From: Nocardioides sp. LHD-245
Lineage (GTDB): Bacteria; Actinomycetota; Actinomycetes; Propionibacteriales; Nocardioidaceae
Reading direction: 5' to 3'
Length of the DNA: 64,000 nt
Assembly: GCF_030929495.1 (NCBI RefSeq)
Contig: NZ_JAVFWN010000013.1
Coordinates: 124,001-188,000, forward strand
Both the position numbers and the translations under genes were made by a program. Shown in pieces: positions 37,098 through 45,373 of this stretch. Positions within the stretch are counted from its first letter, which is position 1, and every line of letters begins with the position of its first letter. The notes under the pieces are model-generated. The model did not search any database, was not told the origin of the DNA, and worked only from the letters and a program-made list of their open reading frames with translations.

Positions 37098-38855
37098 TCA
37101 GCCGGACGGCGGCGGCTGGAACCGCGCCGTGGCGTACGGCGACGGCGCGATGATCCGGTGCTGCCCGTGCTGGACCTGGAACACCAGGTGGGCCGCGCCC
37201 AGCGACGGGTCGACCGCGCTGTCGGGGTAGACGCGGTTGGTCTGGTCGGTGGAGCCGAGCTGGTAGGGGCCGTTGACCCCGCGGTGGGTCAGCGTGCGCA
37301 GCCGGCCGACCACCTCGGAGAACCTGCCGGGCGACTCGCTCTGCGTCCACGCCTGGGCCAGCAGGCCGACCGCGTCGAAGTGCACGCCGGCGCTGGAGTG
37401 ACCGGCCCGCTCGCCGAACGCGCGGGCGAAGCGGTGGGCGAACCGACGTCCGAGGTGGTCGTCGTACTGGCCGGTCACGGTCGCCCAGACCACGCCGTCG
37501 GCGGCCGCGCCGAGGGACTCGCACACACCGCCGATCGAGGGGGCGTAGAGCGCGTAGACCAGGAGGTCGTGGGGTCGGGGCAGCAGCCGCAGGAAGGCCG
37601 AGGTCTCGGGACCGGAGAAGCACGCGAGCATCACCGCGGCCGGGTCGACGGCGGCGATGCGTGCCACGACTGTGGGCCAGTCCGGGCGCATCGTGTCGAT
37701 CGCCTCGACGGTGAGGTCCCATCCGCCGCGCAGGGCCGCCTCCGCGGCCTTCTCGGGGAAGGTCAGCAGGTCGGCGTCGGCGTTGTCGACGACCAGGAGC
37801 CGCCGCGAGCGCGGGTGCCACCGACCGGTGCCGGACAGCAGGTCCAGCGTCCGCAGGAACCCGTGGCCGTAGATCGTCTGCGGCCCGCTCAGCTGGAAGA
37901 CGCTGCCGAACCGTCCCGGATCGTCCCGCACCACCTGCGCCGCGGAGGCCGAGGTCGAGTGGTGCAGCACCGGACAGCCGGTATCGGCCGCCGCCGCGAA
38001 GATGGCGGCGAGGTCCGCCGGTGAGCGGCGGTAGGTGTAGGGGAAGGAGACCGCGTCGACGTCCTCGCCCATCAGCCGCTCCATCGCCTGCTGCATCGAC
38101 GCCGTCGAGGTGATGTCGGCCAGGACGGCGACCTCCTCCACCGGGCGGCCACGCACTCCGCCGGCCGCGTTGAGGCCCGCGACGGCCAGCTGGCTTCCCC
38201 GTCGCATCTGACGGGCGTCGTCGGCGCAGTCGGCGTTGACCGGGAGGACGGCGCCGATGCGGAGCGGCCGCACGCGTCGTACCGGCCTGTGGGGCGGGGT
38301 GGCGGACCGCAGTGGGAGGCCGCGCGCCGCGGCCTCCAGCCGGACGGGGCCGAGAGGAGCGCACCCGCTCAGGTCCCCGCCGGGGATGGGAAGGGTGAGC
38401 AGCCCGAGCTCCTGGCCGAGTGCTGCCGCCGCGGACCGGCCGGACACCTCCAGCTTGGCCAGCAGGTGCTCCACATGGGTGGCCACGGTGCGCCGCCCGA
38501 CCACCAGCCGCTCGGCGATCTCGGGGTTCGACAGCCCAGCCGCGATCAGGGTCAGGACCTGGAGCTCGCGGCGGTTGAGCCCGGCGAGGGTGTCGGGGCC
38601 GGCGCCGTCGATGTGCACGGTACGCCGGCCGTCTGCCCGGCTCGGCCCGATCGCCACGGTGCTCGCACCCCGCCTCGCCCCGGCCGCCCCCGGCTCCAGC
38701 CACACGAAGCGGACCTCGCCGATCGCCGGGGTCGTCGCCGCGGCACGCAGGTGGTCGGCCAGGCGGGGGAGCCCGGCGAGGGCGCCGGCCGGCCGCACGG
38801 TCATCCGGCCGTCGCGGTCGGTCTCGACCGTCGCTGCGAGCGGCCCGGCGTCCAT
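37098..38855 (-). CDS. LuxR-type HTH fused to a Leu/Ile/Val-binding-protein-like domain
   Basis: A 585-residue protein. Residues 1-85 are unassigned, a LuxR/GerE HTH lies at about 92-150 (LNRRELQVLTLIAAGLSNPEIAERL), and residues 197-560 form a periplasmic-binding-protein type 1 domain of the branched-chain amino acid/amide class (IGAVLPVNADCADDARQMRRG, ADPAAVMLACFSGPET). There is no signal peptide or membrane segment, so the binding domain should work inside the cell as a ligand sensor. AmiC and other AmiC-like proteins show this fold can sense amides in the cytoplasm. It converges with the nitrilase operon (12-bp gap), so sensing of its substrate is an attractive guess. Confidence 0.85.
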   Translation of the reverse strand: MDAGPLAATVETDRDGRMTVRPAGALAGLPRLADHLRAAATTPAIGEVRFVWLEPGAAGARRGASTVAIGPSRADGRRTVHIDGAGPDTLAGLNRRELQVLTLIAAGLSNPEIAERLVVGRRTVATHVEHLLAKLEVSGRSAAAALGQELGLLTLPIPGGDLSGCAPLGPVRLEAAARGLPLRSATPPHRPVRRVRPLRIGAVLPVNADCADDARQMRRGSQLAVAGLNAAGGVRGRPVEEVAVLADITSTASMQQAMERLMGEDVDAVSFPYTYRRSPADLAAIFAAAADTGCPVLHHSTSASAAQVVRDDPGRFGSVFQLSGPQTIYGHGFLRTLDLLSGTGRWHPRSRRLLVVDNADADLLTFPEKAAEAALRGGWDLTVEAIDTMRPDWPTVVARIAAVDPAAVMLACFSGPETSAFLRLLPRPHDLLVYALYAPSIGGVCESLGAAADGVVWATVTGQYDDHLGRRFAHRFARAFGERAGHSSAGVHFDAVGLLAQAWTQSESPGRFSEVVGRLRTLTHRGVNGPYQLGSTDQTNRVYPDSAVDPSLGAAHLVFQVQHGQHRIIAPSPYATARFQPPPSG

Positions 38856-38857
38856 GC

Positions 38858-38874
38858 GCCCACTCTAGGTGGGC
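38858..38874 (-). promoter_or_regulatory. Dyad and leaderless promoter element of the LuxR fusion gene
   Basis: GCCCAC (38858-38863) and GTGGGC (38869-38874) form a 6-bp dyad with a 5-bp spacer, starting 3 bp before the ATG. A -10-like TAGAGT on the minus strand (38862-38867) would start transcription at the ATG itself. Autoregulation by the LuxR fusion is possible. Confidence 0.4.
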
Positions 38875-38964
38875 AGCGTGGCCGGGAAGAGAGGCGGCTC
38901 AGCCTGGCCAGGTGTCGTAGCAGTCCGCGCAGCAGCGGATCCGTGGCGGCCCAGGCCGGCCGGG

Positions 38965-39687
38965 TCAGGCCGCGTCGTGGAAGACCAGGGCCAGCGTGTG
39001 CCGCTCCCCGCTGCGGATCGCGGACACACCGTGACGGACCGGCGCGGCGGACCAGCCGCGGGCCGAGCGCACCGGCCGGTCGCGGGTGGTGAACACGTAG
39101 CCGTGGCCGTGCGGCAGCAGGGTGGCCGTCCCCCGTGACTGGGCCCTGGGGCGCTGCTCGACGAGCAGGAACTCGCCGCCGGTGTGGTCGGCGCCGGGCT
39201 CGTTGAGGTTGACCACGACCTGCAGCGGGAACACCAGGTCGCCGTACAGGTCGCGGTGCAGGGCGTTCCAGTCGCCCTCGCGGTAGCGCAGCAGGATCGA
39301 CGTCGACCGGGTCTGCCCAGCGTCATGACACTGGTCGAGCCACGCGTCGAGGGTGTCCGGCCACGGCGCGGGCCGGCCCAGGCGGGCCCACCAGTCGCGG
39401 GCGATCGGCAACAGACGGGGGTAGAGGGCCTGCTTGAGCTCCTCGACGGGCGCCGGATAGGGCGTGTGGAGGTAGCGGTACTCGCCGGAGCCGAACCGGT
39501 GCCGGCCCATGTCGACGGTGCTGCGGAAGAGCTCGTCGTGGTCGTAGAGGCCGCGGATCGCCGCGGTCTCGTCGGGCGTGAGGAGCTGCGGCAGCAGGGC
39601 GCCGCCGTCCCGGTCGAGGTCGGCGGCGACCGCGGCCCAGTCGGCCCCGTCCACCCGCTGTGCCCGGGTCTGCGCCGTGGCGGTCAT
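38965..39687 (-). CDS. 2OG-Fe(II) oxygenase
   Basis: A 240-residue double-stranded beta-helix dioxygenase. The HxD motif is HRDLYGD (His144, Asp146), the distal His219 is in RHGVS, and an Arg for 2-oxoglutarate lies near 225-229. It is the third gene of an ECF sigma-Ogt-oxygenase operon and its ATG overlaps the Ogt stop. AlkB-like demethylation is suggested only by this context; the sequence is closer to general hydroxylases than to classical AlkB. Confidence 0.85.
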   Translation of the reverse strand: MTATAQTRAQRVDGADWAAVAADLDRDGGALLPQLLTPDETAAIRGLYDHDELFRSTVDMGRHRFGSGEYRYLHTPYPAPVEELKQALYPRLLPIARDWWARLGRPAPWPDTLDAWLDQCHDAGQTRSTSILLRYREGDWNALHRDLYGDLVFPLQVVVNLNEPGADHTGGEFLLVEQRPRAQSRGTATLLPHGHGYVFTTRDRPVRSARGWSAAPVRHGVSAIRSGERHTLALVFHDAA

Positions 39688-40304
39688 GCCGCCTCCAGCC
39701 GCAGCAGCGCCGACTTGGCCTCGGCCCCGCCGACGTAGCCGCCCAGGCTGCCGTCGGCGCGCAGCACCCGGTGGCAGGGCACCACGACGGGCAGGGGATT
39801 GGTGGCGCAGGCCGTGCCCACCGCTCGCACCGCCTTGGCGTTGCCGACGAGCTCGGCGACCTCGCGATAGCTGCGGGTCTGGCCGTAGCCGATCTCCGGC
39901 AGGTGGCGCTGCACGACCTGGCGGAAGCCGTGGGACAGGGACAGGTCGAGGTCGAGGTCGAAGGTACGGCGCCGCCCGGCGAAGTACTCGTCGAGCTCGC
40001 GGGCCACCCGGTCCAGGCGGGCGGGAGCGTGCAGGATCCGTGGGCTCAGCCGGTGCGCGAGGATGTCGAGGACGGCGTCGTGGTCCTCGCGGGCGTACGC
40101 CACGCGGGCCAGGCCCCGCGGGGTGACGGCCAGGAGCAGCCGGCCCACGGGGGAGTCGACGGTGGTGTAGGCGACGTCGAGGAGGTCCTGCGCCGCGGCC
40201 TGCCCGGTGAGCCGGTCGTGCAGGCGCTCGAGGAGGTCGGCGTCGGCGGGGGCCGACAGCAGTCGGTCGAGGTGCTCGGTGTCGAGGTGCTCGGTGTCGT
40301 TCAT
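39684..40304 (-). CDS. ogt: Methylated-DNA--protein-cysteine S-methyltransferase
   Basis: A 206-residue repair protein with the alkyl-acceptor motif PCHRV (Cys177) preceded by AVGTACATNPLPVVV, the helix GQTRSYREVA and a C-terminal GGYVGG. It removes alkyl groups from O6-alkylguanine by suicidal transfer. AAGGAG lies 7 nt before the ATG at 40304. The start overlaps the ECF stop (ATGA). The N-terminal 40 residues hold a short duplicated HLDTEHLD run. Confidence 0.93.
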   Translation of the reverse strand: MNDTEHLDTEHLDRLLSAPADADLLERLHDRLTGQAAAQDLLDVAYTTVDSPVGRLLLAVTPRGLARVAYAREDHDAVLDILAHRLSPRILHAPARLDRVARELDEYFAGRRRTFDLDLDLSLSHGFRQVVQRHLPEIGYGQTRSYREVAELVGNAKAVRAVGTACATNPLPVVVPCHRVLRADGSLGGYVGGAEAKSALLRLEAA

Positions 40305-40804
40305 GTTCGGGCTCCTTCCGTGATCGTGCCCGGATAGGTCCTTCTGAGGTTCTTGATGCCGTCGGCCGCGGCCCGGCGCGCGGCGTCGGTGGTGCCGCCG
40401 AGGATCGCGGCGACCTCGGCGTACGGCAGGCCGGCGACGTAGTGGTAGGCGACGGCCTGGCGCTGCTTGTCCGGCAGCCCGCGCACGGCGTCCCACAACT
40501 CGGCGTCGTCGATGCCGGCCTCGGGTCCTGGCGTGATGTCGCCACCGGCCGGGGGCGGCTCTTCGACGGGGAGCGGCCGCCGCCGGGTGGCGCGGAGGTG
40601 ATCGACGGCCTTGCGGTGGGCGATCGTGACCAGCCAGGCCTCGACGTTCGCGTCGGCGGGCAGGTCGGGATAGGCCCGCAGTGCCGCGAGGAAGGTCTCC
40701 GACCACGCGTCGTCGACGTCATGAGGGCCGAGCAGTACCCGGCATACCCGCAGCACGGTCGGCCCGTGCCGCGCGACGACCCGCTCGAACGGCTCCTTCA
40801 CCAC
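40301..40804 (-). CDS. ECF-type RNA polymerase sigma factor
   Basis: A 167-residue sigma-70 family protein with region 2 (VDDAWSETFLAALRAYPDLP and AWLVTIAHRKAVDHLRA) and region 4 (LPDKQRQAVAYHYVAGLPYAEVAAILG). No anti-sigma gene is adjacent. It leads an operon with Ogt and a 2OG oxygenase, so it probably responds to alkylation or related stress. The GTG at 40804 gives a normal N-terminus for the family. Confidence 0.9.
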   Translation of the reverse strand: MVKEPFERVVARHGPTVLRVCRVLLGPHDVDDAWSETFLAALRAYPDLPADANVEAWLVTIAHRKAVDHLRATRRRPLPVEEPPPAGGDITPGPEAGIDDAELWDAVRGLPDKQRQAVAYHYVAGLPYAEVAAILGGTTDAARRAAADGIKNLRRTYPGTITEGART

Positions 40805-40917
40805 ACCTCCCTCGTCACCGGAACAGTCTGCCCGCGGCGGCGGCCTGTCATCGCTGTCTCCTTCTCACAGGCTGTAGACGCTCGCGGCGACCCGAACGTG
40901 AGATCGGCCCGGCAAGG

Positions 40918-40931
40918 GGGCAGTTCTGCCC
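40918..40931. promoter_or_regulatory. Palindrome GGGCAG-TT-CTGCCC in the ECF/amidase intergenic region
   Basis: A 14-bp perfect dyad lies 64 bp upstream of the amidase ATG and 114 bp from the divergent ECF start. A -10-like TACGGT follows at about 40958. It is a candidate operator for the amidase; no binding protein is assigned. Confidence 0.4.
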
Positions 40932-40994
40932 TCTGCCGCCGGGCCCGGGTCGGCGCCTACGGTCCAGGAACGTCACCGACCACGAGGAGCGCAG

Positions 40995-42431
40995 ATGAAC
41001 GTCGACGAGTACGCAGTGCTGGACGGATACGAGCTCGCGCAGCTGATCAGGTCCGGCCAGGTCACCGCTGCCGAGGTGCAGGCGGCGGCGGGGGAGGCGA
41101 TCGAGCGGGTGAACCCGCGGATCAACGCCACGGCTGCCCCGCCCTTCGCCGAGCCGCTGTCGTACGCCGCCGACGGCCTGTTCGGCGGGGTGCCCTTCGG
41201 GCTCAAGGACCTGGTCTGTCATGCCGCCGGGGTGCCGACCCGGATGGGCAGCCGCATCACCGGCGACCGCGGCGTGACGCACGGACACGACACCGAGCTG
41301 ATGAGCAGGTTCCGCAAGGCCGGGCTGGCGACCGTCGCACTGACGACGAGCCCCGAGATGGGCTACAACGCCAACACCGAGCCGGTCGTTCACGGGTCGA
41401 CCCGCAACCCGTGGGACCCGAGTCGGTCGGCGGGCGGCTCCAGCGGCGGCTCCGGGGCGCTGGTCGCCGCTGGTGCGGTACCGATCGCCCATGCCAACGA
41501 CGGCGGCGGGTCGATCCGGATCCCGGCGGCGTTCAACGGTCTGGTCGGCCTCAAGCCGACCACCGGTCGTGTCTCGCTGGCTCCGGACATGCAGGAGGGC
41601 CTCTACGGCTTCCTGGCGGAGTTCGTCGTGACCCGCTCCGTCCGGGACGCCGCACTGGTGCTGGACGAGGTCGCCGGGTGGGCGCCCGGCGACAAGTACC
41701 GCCTGCCCGACCCGCCGCGCCCCTTCCGGGAGGAGCTGGCCGGCGAGTCCCGCCCGCTGCGGATCGCCGTGCACACGGAGTCCTGGGCGGGGACGCACGT
41801 CGACCCGGAGGTGGCGGATGCCGTCCACCACGTCGCGCGGACGCTCGAGGGCCTGGGCCACCGGGTCGAGCAGGCCGCGCCACGGTTCAGCTGGGACGAG
41901 TTCATGCTGGCTCACTACCGCTACTGGGCGGGCTTCGTCGCCGAGTCCGTGCACGCGGTGAGCCAGGTCTCCGGCGTCAAGCCGGGGCCCGACACCCTGG
42001 AGGCCTCGGTGCTGGCCGGCTACGAGTACGGCCGGGTCCTGACGGTCCTCGACATGGCCGAGGCGTCGGCCATCGTGACCTCGATCAGTCGCACCGCCGG
42101 AGAGTTCTTCGGTTCGTACGACGTGCTGCTCACGCCGACCACCAACACCCCGCCGCTGCCGCTGGGCTACCTGGATGCCGACGACCCGGAGCTCGGTCAC
42201 GAGGAGTGGACCCGGCGGATCTTCGACGTCGCCTCCTTCACGCCGCTGCACAACCTCACCGGGTCGCCGGCGATCAGCCTGCCGCTGGCCACGACCCGCG
42301 AGGGCCTCCCGATCGGGGTCCAGCTCGCCGCGGGCCTGTGCCGGGAGTCGACGCTGATCGGCCTGGCCGCCCAGCTGGAGGTCGCGCTGCCGTGGGCGGA
42401 CCGGCTGCCGGAGATCCATGCGAGCCGGTGA
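40995..42431 (+). CDS. Amidase (amidase signature family)
   Basis: A 478-residue enzyme with the Ser-cisSer-Lys triad: Lys71 in FGLKDL, the cis-Ser in AGGSSGGSG (about 149) and nucleophile Ser173 in DGGGSIRIPA. AGGAG stands 6 nt before the ATG at 40995. The family hydrolyses amides or transfers ammonia; it is not GatA since no GatB/C genes are nearby. It is followed after 64 bp by a LuxR regulator in the same direction, and the pair probably forms a small inducible unit. Confidence 0.92.
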   Translation: MNVDEYAVLDGYELAQLIRSGQVTAAEVQAAAGEAIERVNPRINATAAPPFAEPLSYAADGLFGGVPFGLKDLVCHAAGVPTRMGSRITGDRGVTHGHDTELMSRFRKAGLATVALTTSPEMGYNANTEPVVHGSTRNPWDPSRSAGGSSGGSGALVAAGAVPIAHANDGGGSIRIPAAFNGLVGLKPTTGRVSLAPDMQEGLYGFLAEFVVTRSVRDAALVLDEVAGWAPGDKYRLPDPPRPFREELAGESRPLRIAVHTESWAGTHVDPEVADAVHHVARTLEGLGHRVEQAAPRFSWDEFMLAHYRYWAGFVAESVHAVSQVSGVKPGPDTLEASVLAGYEYGRVLTVLDMAEASAIVTSISRTAGEFFGSYDVLLTPTTNTPPLPLGYLDADDPELGHEEWTRRIFDVASFTPLHNLTGSPAISLPLATTREGLPIGVQLAAGLCRESTLIGLAAQLEVALPWADRLPEIHASR

Positions 42432-42495
42432 CGACCTGGTGACGGGCCGGGGCTGAGCGGCGATACTAGGCGCCCTACAGCGAAGGCGGCAGGAC

Positions 42496-43470
42496 ATGAC
42501 CGAGCGGATGCTGCTCCCGGAGGAGGTCGGGTTCCGGCTGGCGGAGATCTCCGTCGCGGACCCGACGAGGCGGCACGAGCAGGTGCTCGACCTGTTGCTC
42601 CAGGTCGGCAACGCGTCCGCTGCCGTCCTGACCCGGCCCGCGGGGCCGGGTCAGGACGCCGAGGTGCTGGCCTCGTCCGGCTACGCCGCGGAGCTCGTCG
42701 ACGCGGTCGCCAGCAGCGAGTTCGCGATCCAGGACCTGGCCTACCAGGCGATCCTGCGGGATCCGGTGCGTCCGCTGCGGTGCTGGCGCGACCTCGAGTT
42801 CGACTACGCGGCCACCGAGCTCGCGCGCGACCTGCTGGTCCCGGCGGGCTTCCGCGGTGGGGTGTCGGTGCGCCTGGAGACGGACGCGGGCGAGCACGCC
42901 GGCGACCTGCACATGAGCACGGAGGCGCGCTCGTTCCCGACCGACGCCGCGATGGACCTGATGCGCCGCTCGCGGTCGATCGTCGCCGCCCTGTGCGCGC
43001 GGCGGTCGACGTCCTCTCCTCCGGGGCGCGTGGACGGACCCTCCGTCCTGGTCCGGTACGACGACTCGATCGAGCCGCTGTCCGGTGACCCGGACTCCGA
43101 GATCGTCGGGCTGGCCCGGCTGCTCGCCGGCCGGGCTGAGCAGGTCGGCCGGTCGCTGCGGCGGATGCAGCGATGGCGGGACCGTGAGGGTGCCGCCCGC
43201 AGTGTGTGGATCGAGGTCGTGCCCGGTGGGACGGTGGTCACCGTGCGCGACGAGCCGCTGCCCCACCGGCTGACCTGGCGCGAGCTGGAGGTGCTGACCC
43301 TGCTCGGCGCCGGGCTGCCGAACTTCTCGATCGCCCGCCGCCTGGACCTCAGCGAGCGGACGGTCGCGCACTGCGTCGAGCGCATCTTCGCCAAGCTGGG
43401 CGTCGCGGCGCGGGCCGAGGCGGCGGCCACCGCGGAGCGTGACGGCCTGACGCTCGTCGAGTTCCGCTGA
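42496..43470 (+). CDS. LuxR-family regulator with N-terminal sensor-like domain
   Basis: A 324-residue protein. An N-terminal GAF-like/autoinducer-like region spans about residues 25-175, followed by a linker and a C-terminal LuxR HTH at about 258-315 (LTWRELEVLTLLGAGLPNFSIARRL). The HTH aligns with that of the LuxR fusion at 37098. There is no receiver domain, so a phosphorelay is unlikely; direct ligand sensing is inferred. It may control the amidase upstream. Confidence 0.87.
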   Translation: MTERMLLPEEVGFRLAEISVADPTRRHEQVLDLLLQVGNASAAVLTRPAGPGQDAEVLASSGYAAELVDAVASSEFAIQDLAYQAILRDPVRPLRCWRDLEFDYAATELARDLLVPAGFRGGVSVRLETDAGEHAGDLHMSTEARSFPTDAAMDLMRRSRSIVAALCARRSTSSPPGRVDGPSVLVRYDDSIEPLSGDPDSEIVGLARLLAGRAEQVGRSLRRMQRWRDREGAARSVWIEVVPGGTVVTVRDEPLPHRLTWRELEVLTLLGAGLPNFSIARRLDLSERTVAHCVERIFAKLGVAARAEAAATAERDGLTLVEFR

Positions 43471-43501
43471 CGCGCCCTGGCGGACGTCGCGAGTGTCCTC
43501 G

Positions 43502-44761
43502 TCAGGAGCCGAGGATGCGCCGGCGCCGAGCCTCGAGCGCCTCGCGCTCGGCGGCGCTCGCGGTGAGCTCGACCGCCCTGCGGTAGGCGATCTCCGCACC
43601 CTCGGCATCACCGGCCCGGGCCAGCAGCTCGGCCCGGGTGGCATGCCACGGCTGGTAGCGGTCGACCCGGCCGTCAACGTCGATGCCGGCGAGCAGGGCG
43701 AGGCCGACATGCGGTCCGTCGGCCATCGCCAGCGCAGCTGCCCGGTTGATGGTGACCACGGGCGATGGCGCCATGGCGGACAGCTCGCCGTACAGGGCGG
43801 CGATCTGGGTCCAGTCGGTCGCGTCCCAATGGGGCGCTTCGGCGTGCAGCGCCGCGATCGCCGCCTGCACCTGGAACGGTCCCGGCGCCCCGAGTCCGAG
43901 CGCGCGCCCGAGGATCGCCGTACCTTCGGCGATCAGGGCCTGGTCCCAGTGGCCGCGGTCCTGATCCTCCAGCGCGACCGGCAGGCCGCGGCCATCGGTC
44001 CGGGCCGTACGCCGGGCGTCGGTCAGCAGCAGGAACGCGAGCAGTCCGAGCGCCTCGGTGTCCGTCGGCAGCAACTCGACGACCAGCCGGCAGAGGCGGA
44101 TCGCCTCCTGGCACAGGTCGACCCGTACGAGGTCGTCGCCCGTGCTGGCGACGTGGCCCTCGGTGTAGACGAGGTGGATCACGTGCAGGATGCCGTGCAC
44201 CCGCTCGGGGAGCTCGTCGGCGTCAGGAACCCGGTAGGGGATCCCGGCAGCCTTGATCTTCCGTTTCGCCCGGACCAGGCGTTGGTACATCGTGGTCTCG
44301 GTTGTCAAGAACGCGCGGGCGACCTCGGAGACCTCGAGCCCGCCGAGGGCCCGGAGGGTCAGCGCGACCCGGGCCTCCAGCGCGAGCGCGGGGTGGCAGC
44401 AGGTGAACATCAGCCGCAGCCGGTCGTCGGCCACCCCGCTGCGGTCGGCCGGCTCGGGCTCGGTCGTGTCGTCGTCCCTCATCAGCGTCTCCATGCGGTC
44501 GAGCGCCGCCGACCGGGTGGCCTCCCGTCGCAACCGGTCGATCGCCCGGCGGCGGGCGACCGTGGTGAGCCACGCGCCCGGCCGCGACGGAACGCCCCGG
44601 CCGGGCCACTCGGCCACCGCGGCGGCGAACGCCTCGGCCGCCGCGTCCTCGGCCAGCCCGACGTCGCCGCCGAGCTGGCCGGCGAGCGTCGCGAGGAGCG
44701 GGGTCCACTCCTCGCGGTACGCCCGCTCGATCGCCTCGGCAGCCTCGACGGCCTCGGTCAC
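43502..44761 (-). CDS. ECF42-type RNA polymerase sigma factor with C-terminal extension
   Basis: A 419-residue sigma factor. Region 2 is near residues 15-80 (AEDAAAEAFAAAVAEWPGRG, AWLTTVARRRAIDRLRRE). Region 4 is near 110-165 (LTLRALGGLEVSEVARAFL), and a long helical SnoaL-free, TPR-like extension (DUF6596 region) fills the rest. The extension and the adjacent DGPF (YciI-like) gene define the ECF42 group. The GTG at 44761 overlaps the stop of the DGPF gene. Signal and regulon are unknown. No anti-sigma gene is present; in this group the C-terminal extension is thought to carry the control. Confidence 0.92.
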   Translation of the reverse strand: MTEAVEAAEAIERAYREEWTPLLATLAGQLGGDVGLAEDAAAEAFAAAVAEWPGRGVPSRPGAWLTTVARRRAIDRLRREATRSAALDRMETLMRDDDTTEPEPADRSGVADDRLRLMFTCCHPALALEARVALTLRALGGLEVSEVARAFLTTETTMYQRLVRAKRKIKAAGIPYRVPDADELPERVHGILHVIHLVYTEGHVASTGDDLVRVDLCQEAIRLCRLVVELLPTDTEALGLLAFLLLTDARRTARTDGRGLPVALEDQDRGHWDQALIAEGTAILGRALGLGAPGPFQVQAAIAALHAEAPHWDATDWTQIAALYGELSAMAPSPVVTINRAAALAMADGPHVGLALLAGIDVDGRVDRYQPWHATRAELLARAGDAEGAEIAYRRAVELTASAAEREALEARRRRILGS

Positions 44762-45117
44762 CCGTCCTGCTCGTGGCTGGACAGCGGCCGGACCTCGACG
44801 GAGCCGTACGTCACGTTGGGCATCTTCCTCGCCCAGACCAGGGCGGCGTCGAGGTCGGCGACGTCGATGATGATGTAGCTGAAGAACGCCTCCTTCGTCT
44901 CCGCGAAAGGCCCATCGGAGACCAGGGACTCGCCGTTGCGGATGCGCACCGTCGTGGCGGTCGCCTCCGTGTCGAGGCCGTGGGCGGCGATCATCGATCC
45001 GGATCGGCCGAGTTCGCCCATCACCTCGCCCCAGCTGGTCATCTCGGCGTCGAACTCGGGCGTACCCTCTGCGGGACCGGCGGTGGGTTCGTGGCGGAGC
45101 AGCAGCATGTACTTCAT
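44758..45117 (-). CDS. YciI-like DGPF-domain protein
   Basis: A 119-residue ferredoxin-fold protein with MKYMLLLRHE at the N-terminus and the name-giving SDGPF (67-71). It is always found beside ECF42 sigma factors as their conserved target gene. AGGAGG lies 6 nt before the ATG at 45117. It overlaps the sigma gene by 4 bp, and a promoter of ECF42 type lies 50 bp upstream. Biochemical role unknown. Confidence 0.92.
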   Translation of the reverse strand: MKYMLLLRHEPTAGPAEGTPEFDAEMTSWGEVMGELGRSGSMIAAHGLDTEATATTVRIRNGESLVSDGPFAETKEAFFSYIIIDVADLDAALVWARKMPNVTYGSVEVRPLSSHEQDG

Positions 45118-45166
45118 CGGAGCCTCCTGGGCATCGGGTGGTGCGGAACCTGCATCTCACCCTGAC

Positions 45167-45192
45167 GTCGGGACGCTCGGCGAGTTTCGACA
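45167..45192 (-). promoter_or_regulatory. ECF42-type promoter of the DGPF-sigma operon
   Basis: On the minus strand TGTCGA (45187-45192) is followed after 16 bp by CGAC (45167-45170). This matches the motif reported for Streptomyces ECF42 targets as I recall it (TGTCGA and CGA/TC). Transcription would start about 42 nt before the DGPF gene, so the operon is probably autoregulated. Confidence 0.65.
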
Positions 45193-45373
45193 CCTTCGAC
45201 GGAGAGATCTTCCAAGAAGTTTCTACAGGCCGCCGCAACCGGCTCCCGCGGCCCGACGAGCGACCCGTCGAGTTCGACGGCCGCCGACGCACATCTCGTG
45301 CCCGTTCGCCGATCTGGGCACCATCCCGGCCGGCGGCTACCCGATCGTGAGCGAGTAGTGGTGGAACTCGGTG

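Noticed and set aside
45118..45373. Short frames on both strands between the DGPF and IclR genes
   Set aside because: They start without ribosome binding sites, lack conserved motifs and one would cover the ECF42 promoter.
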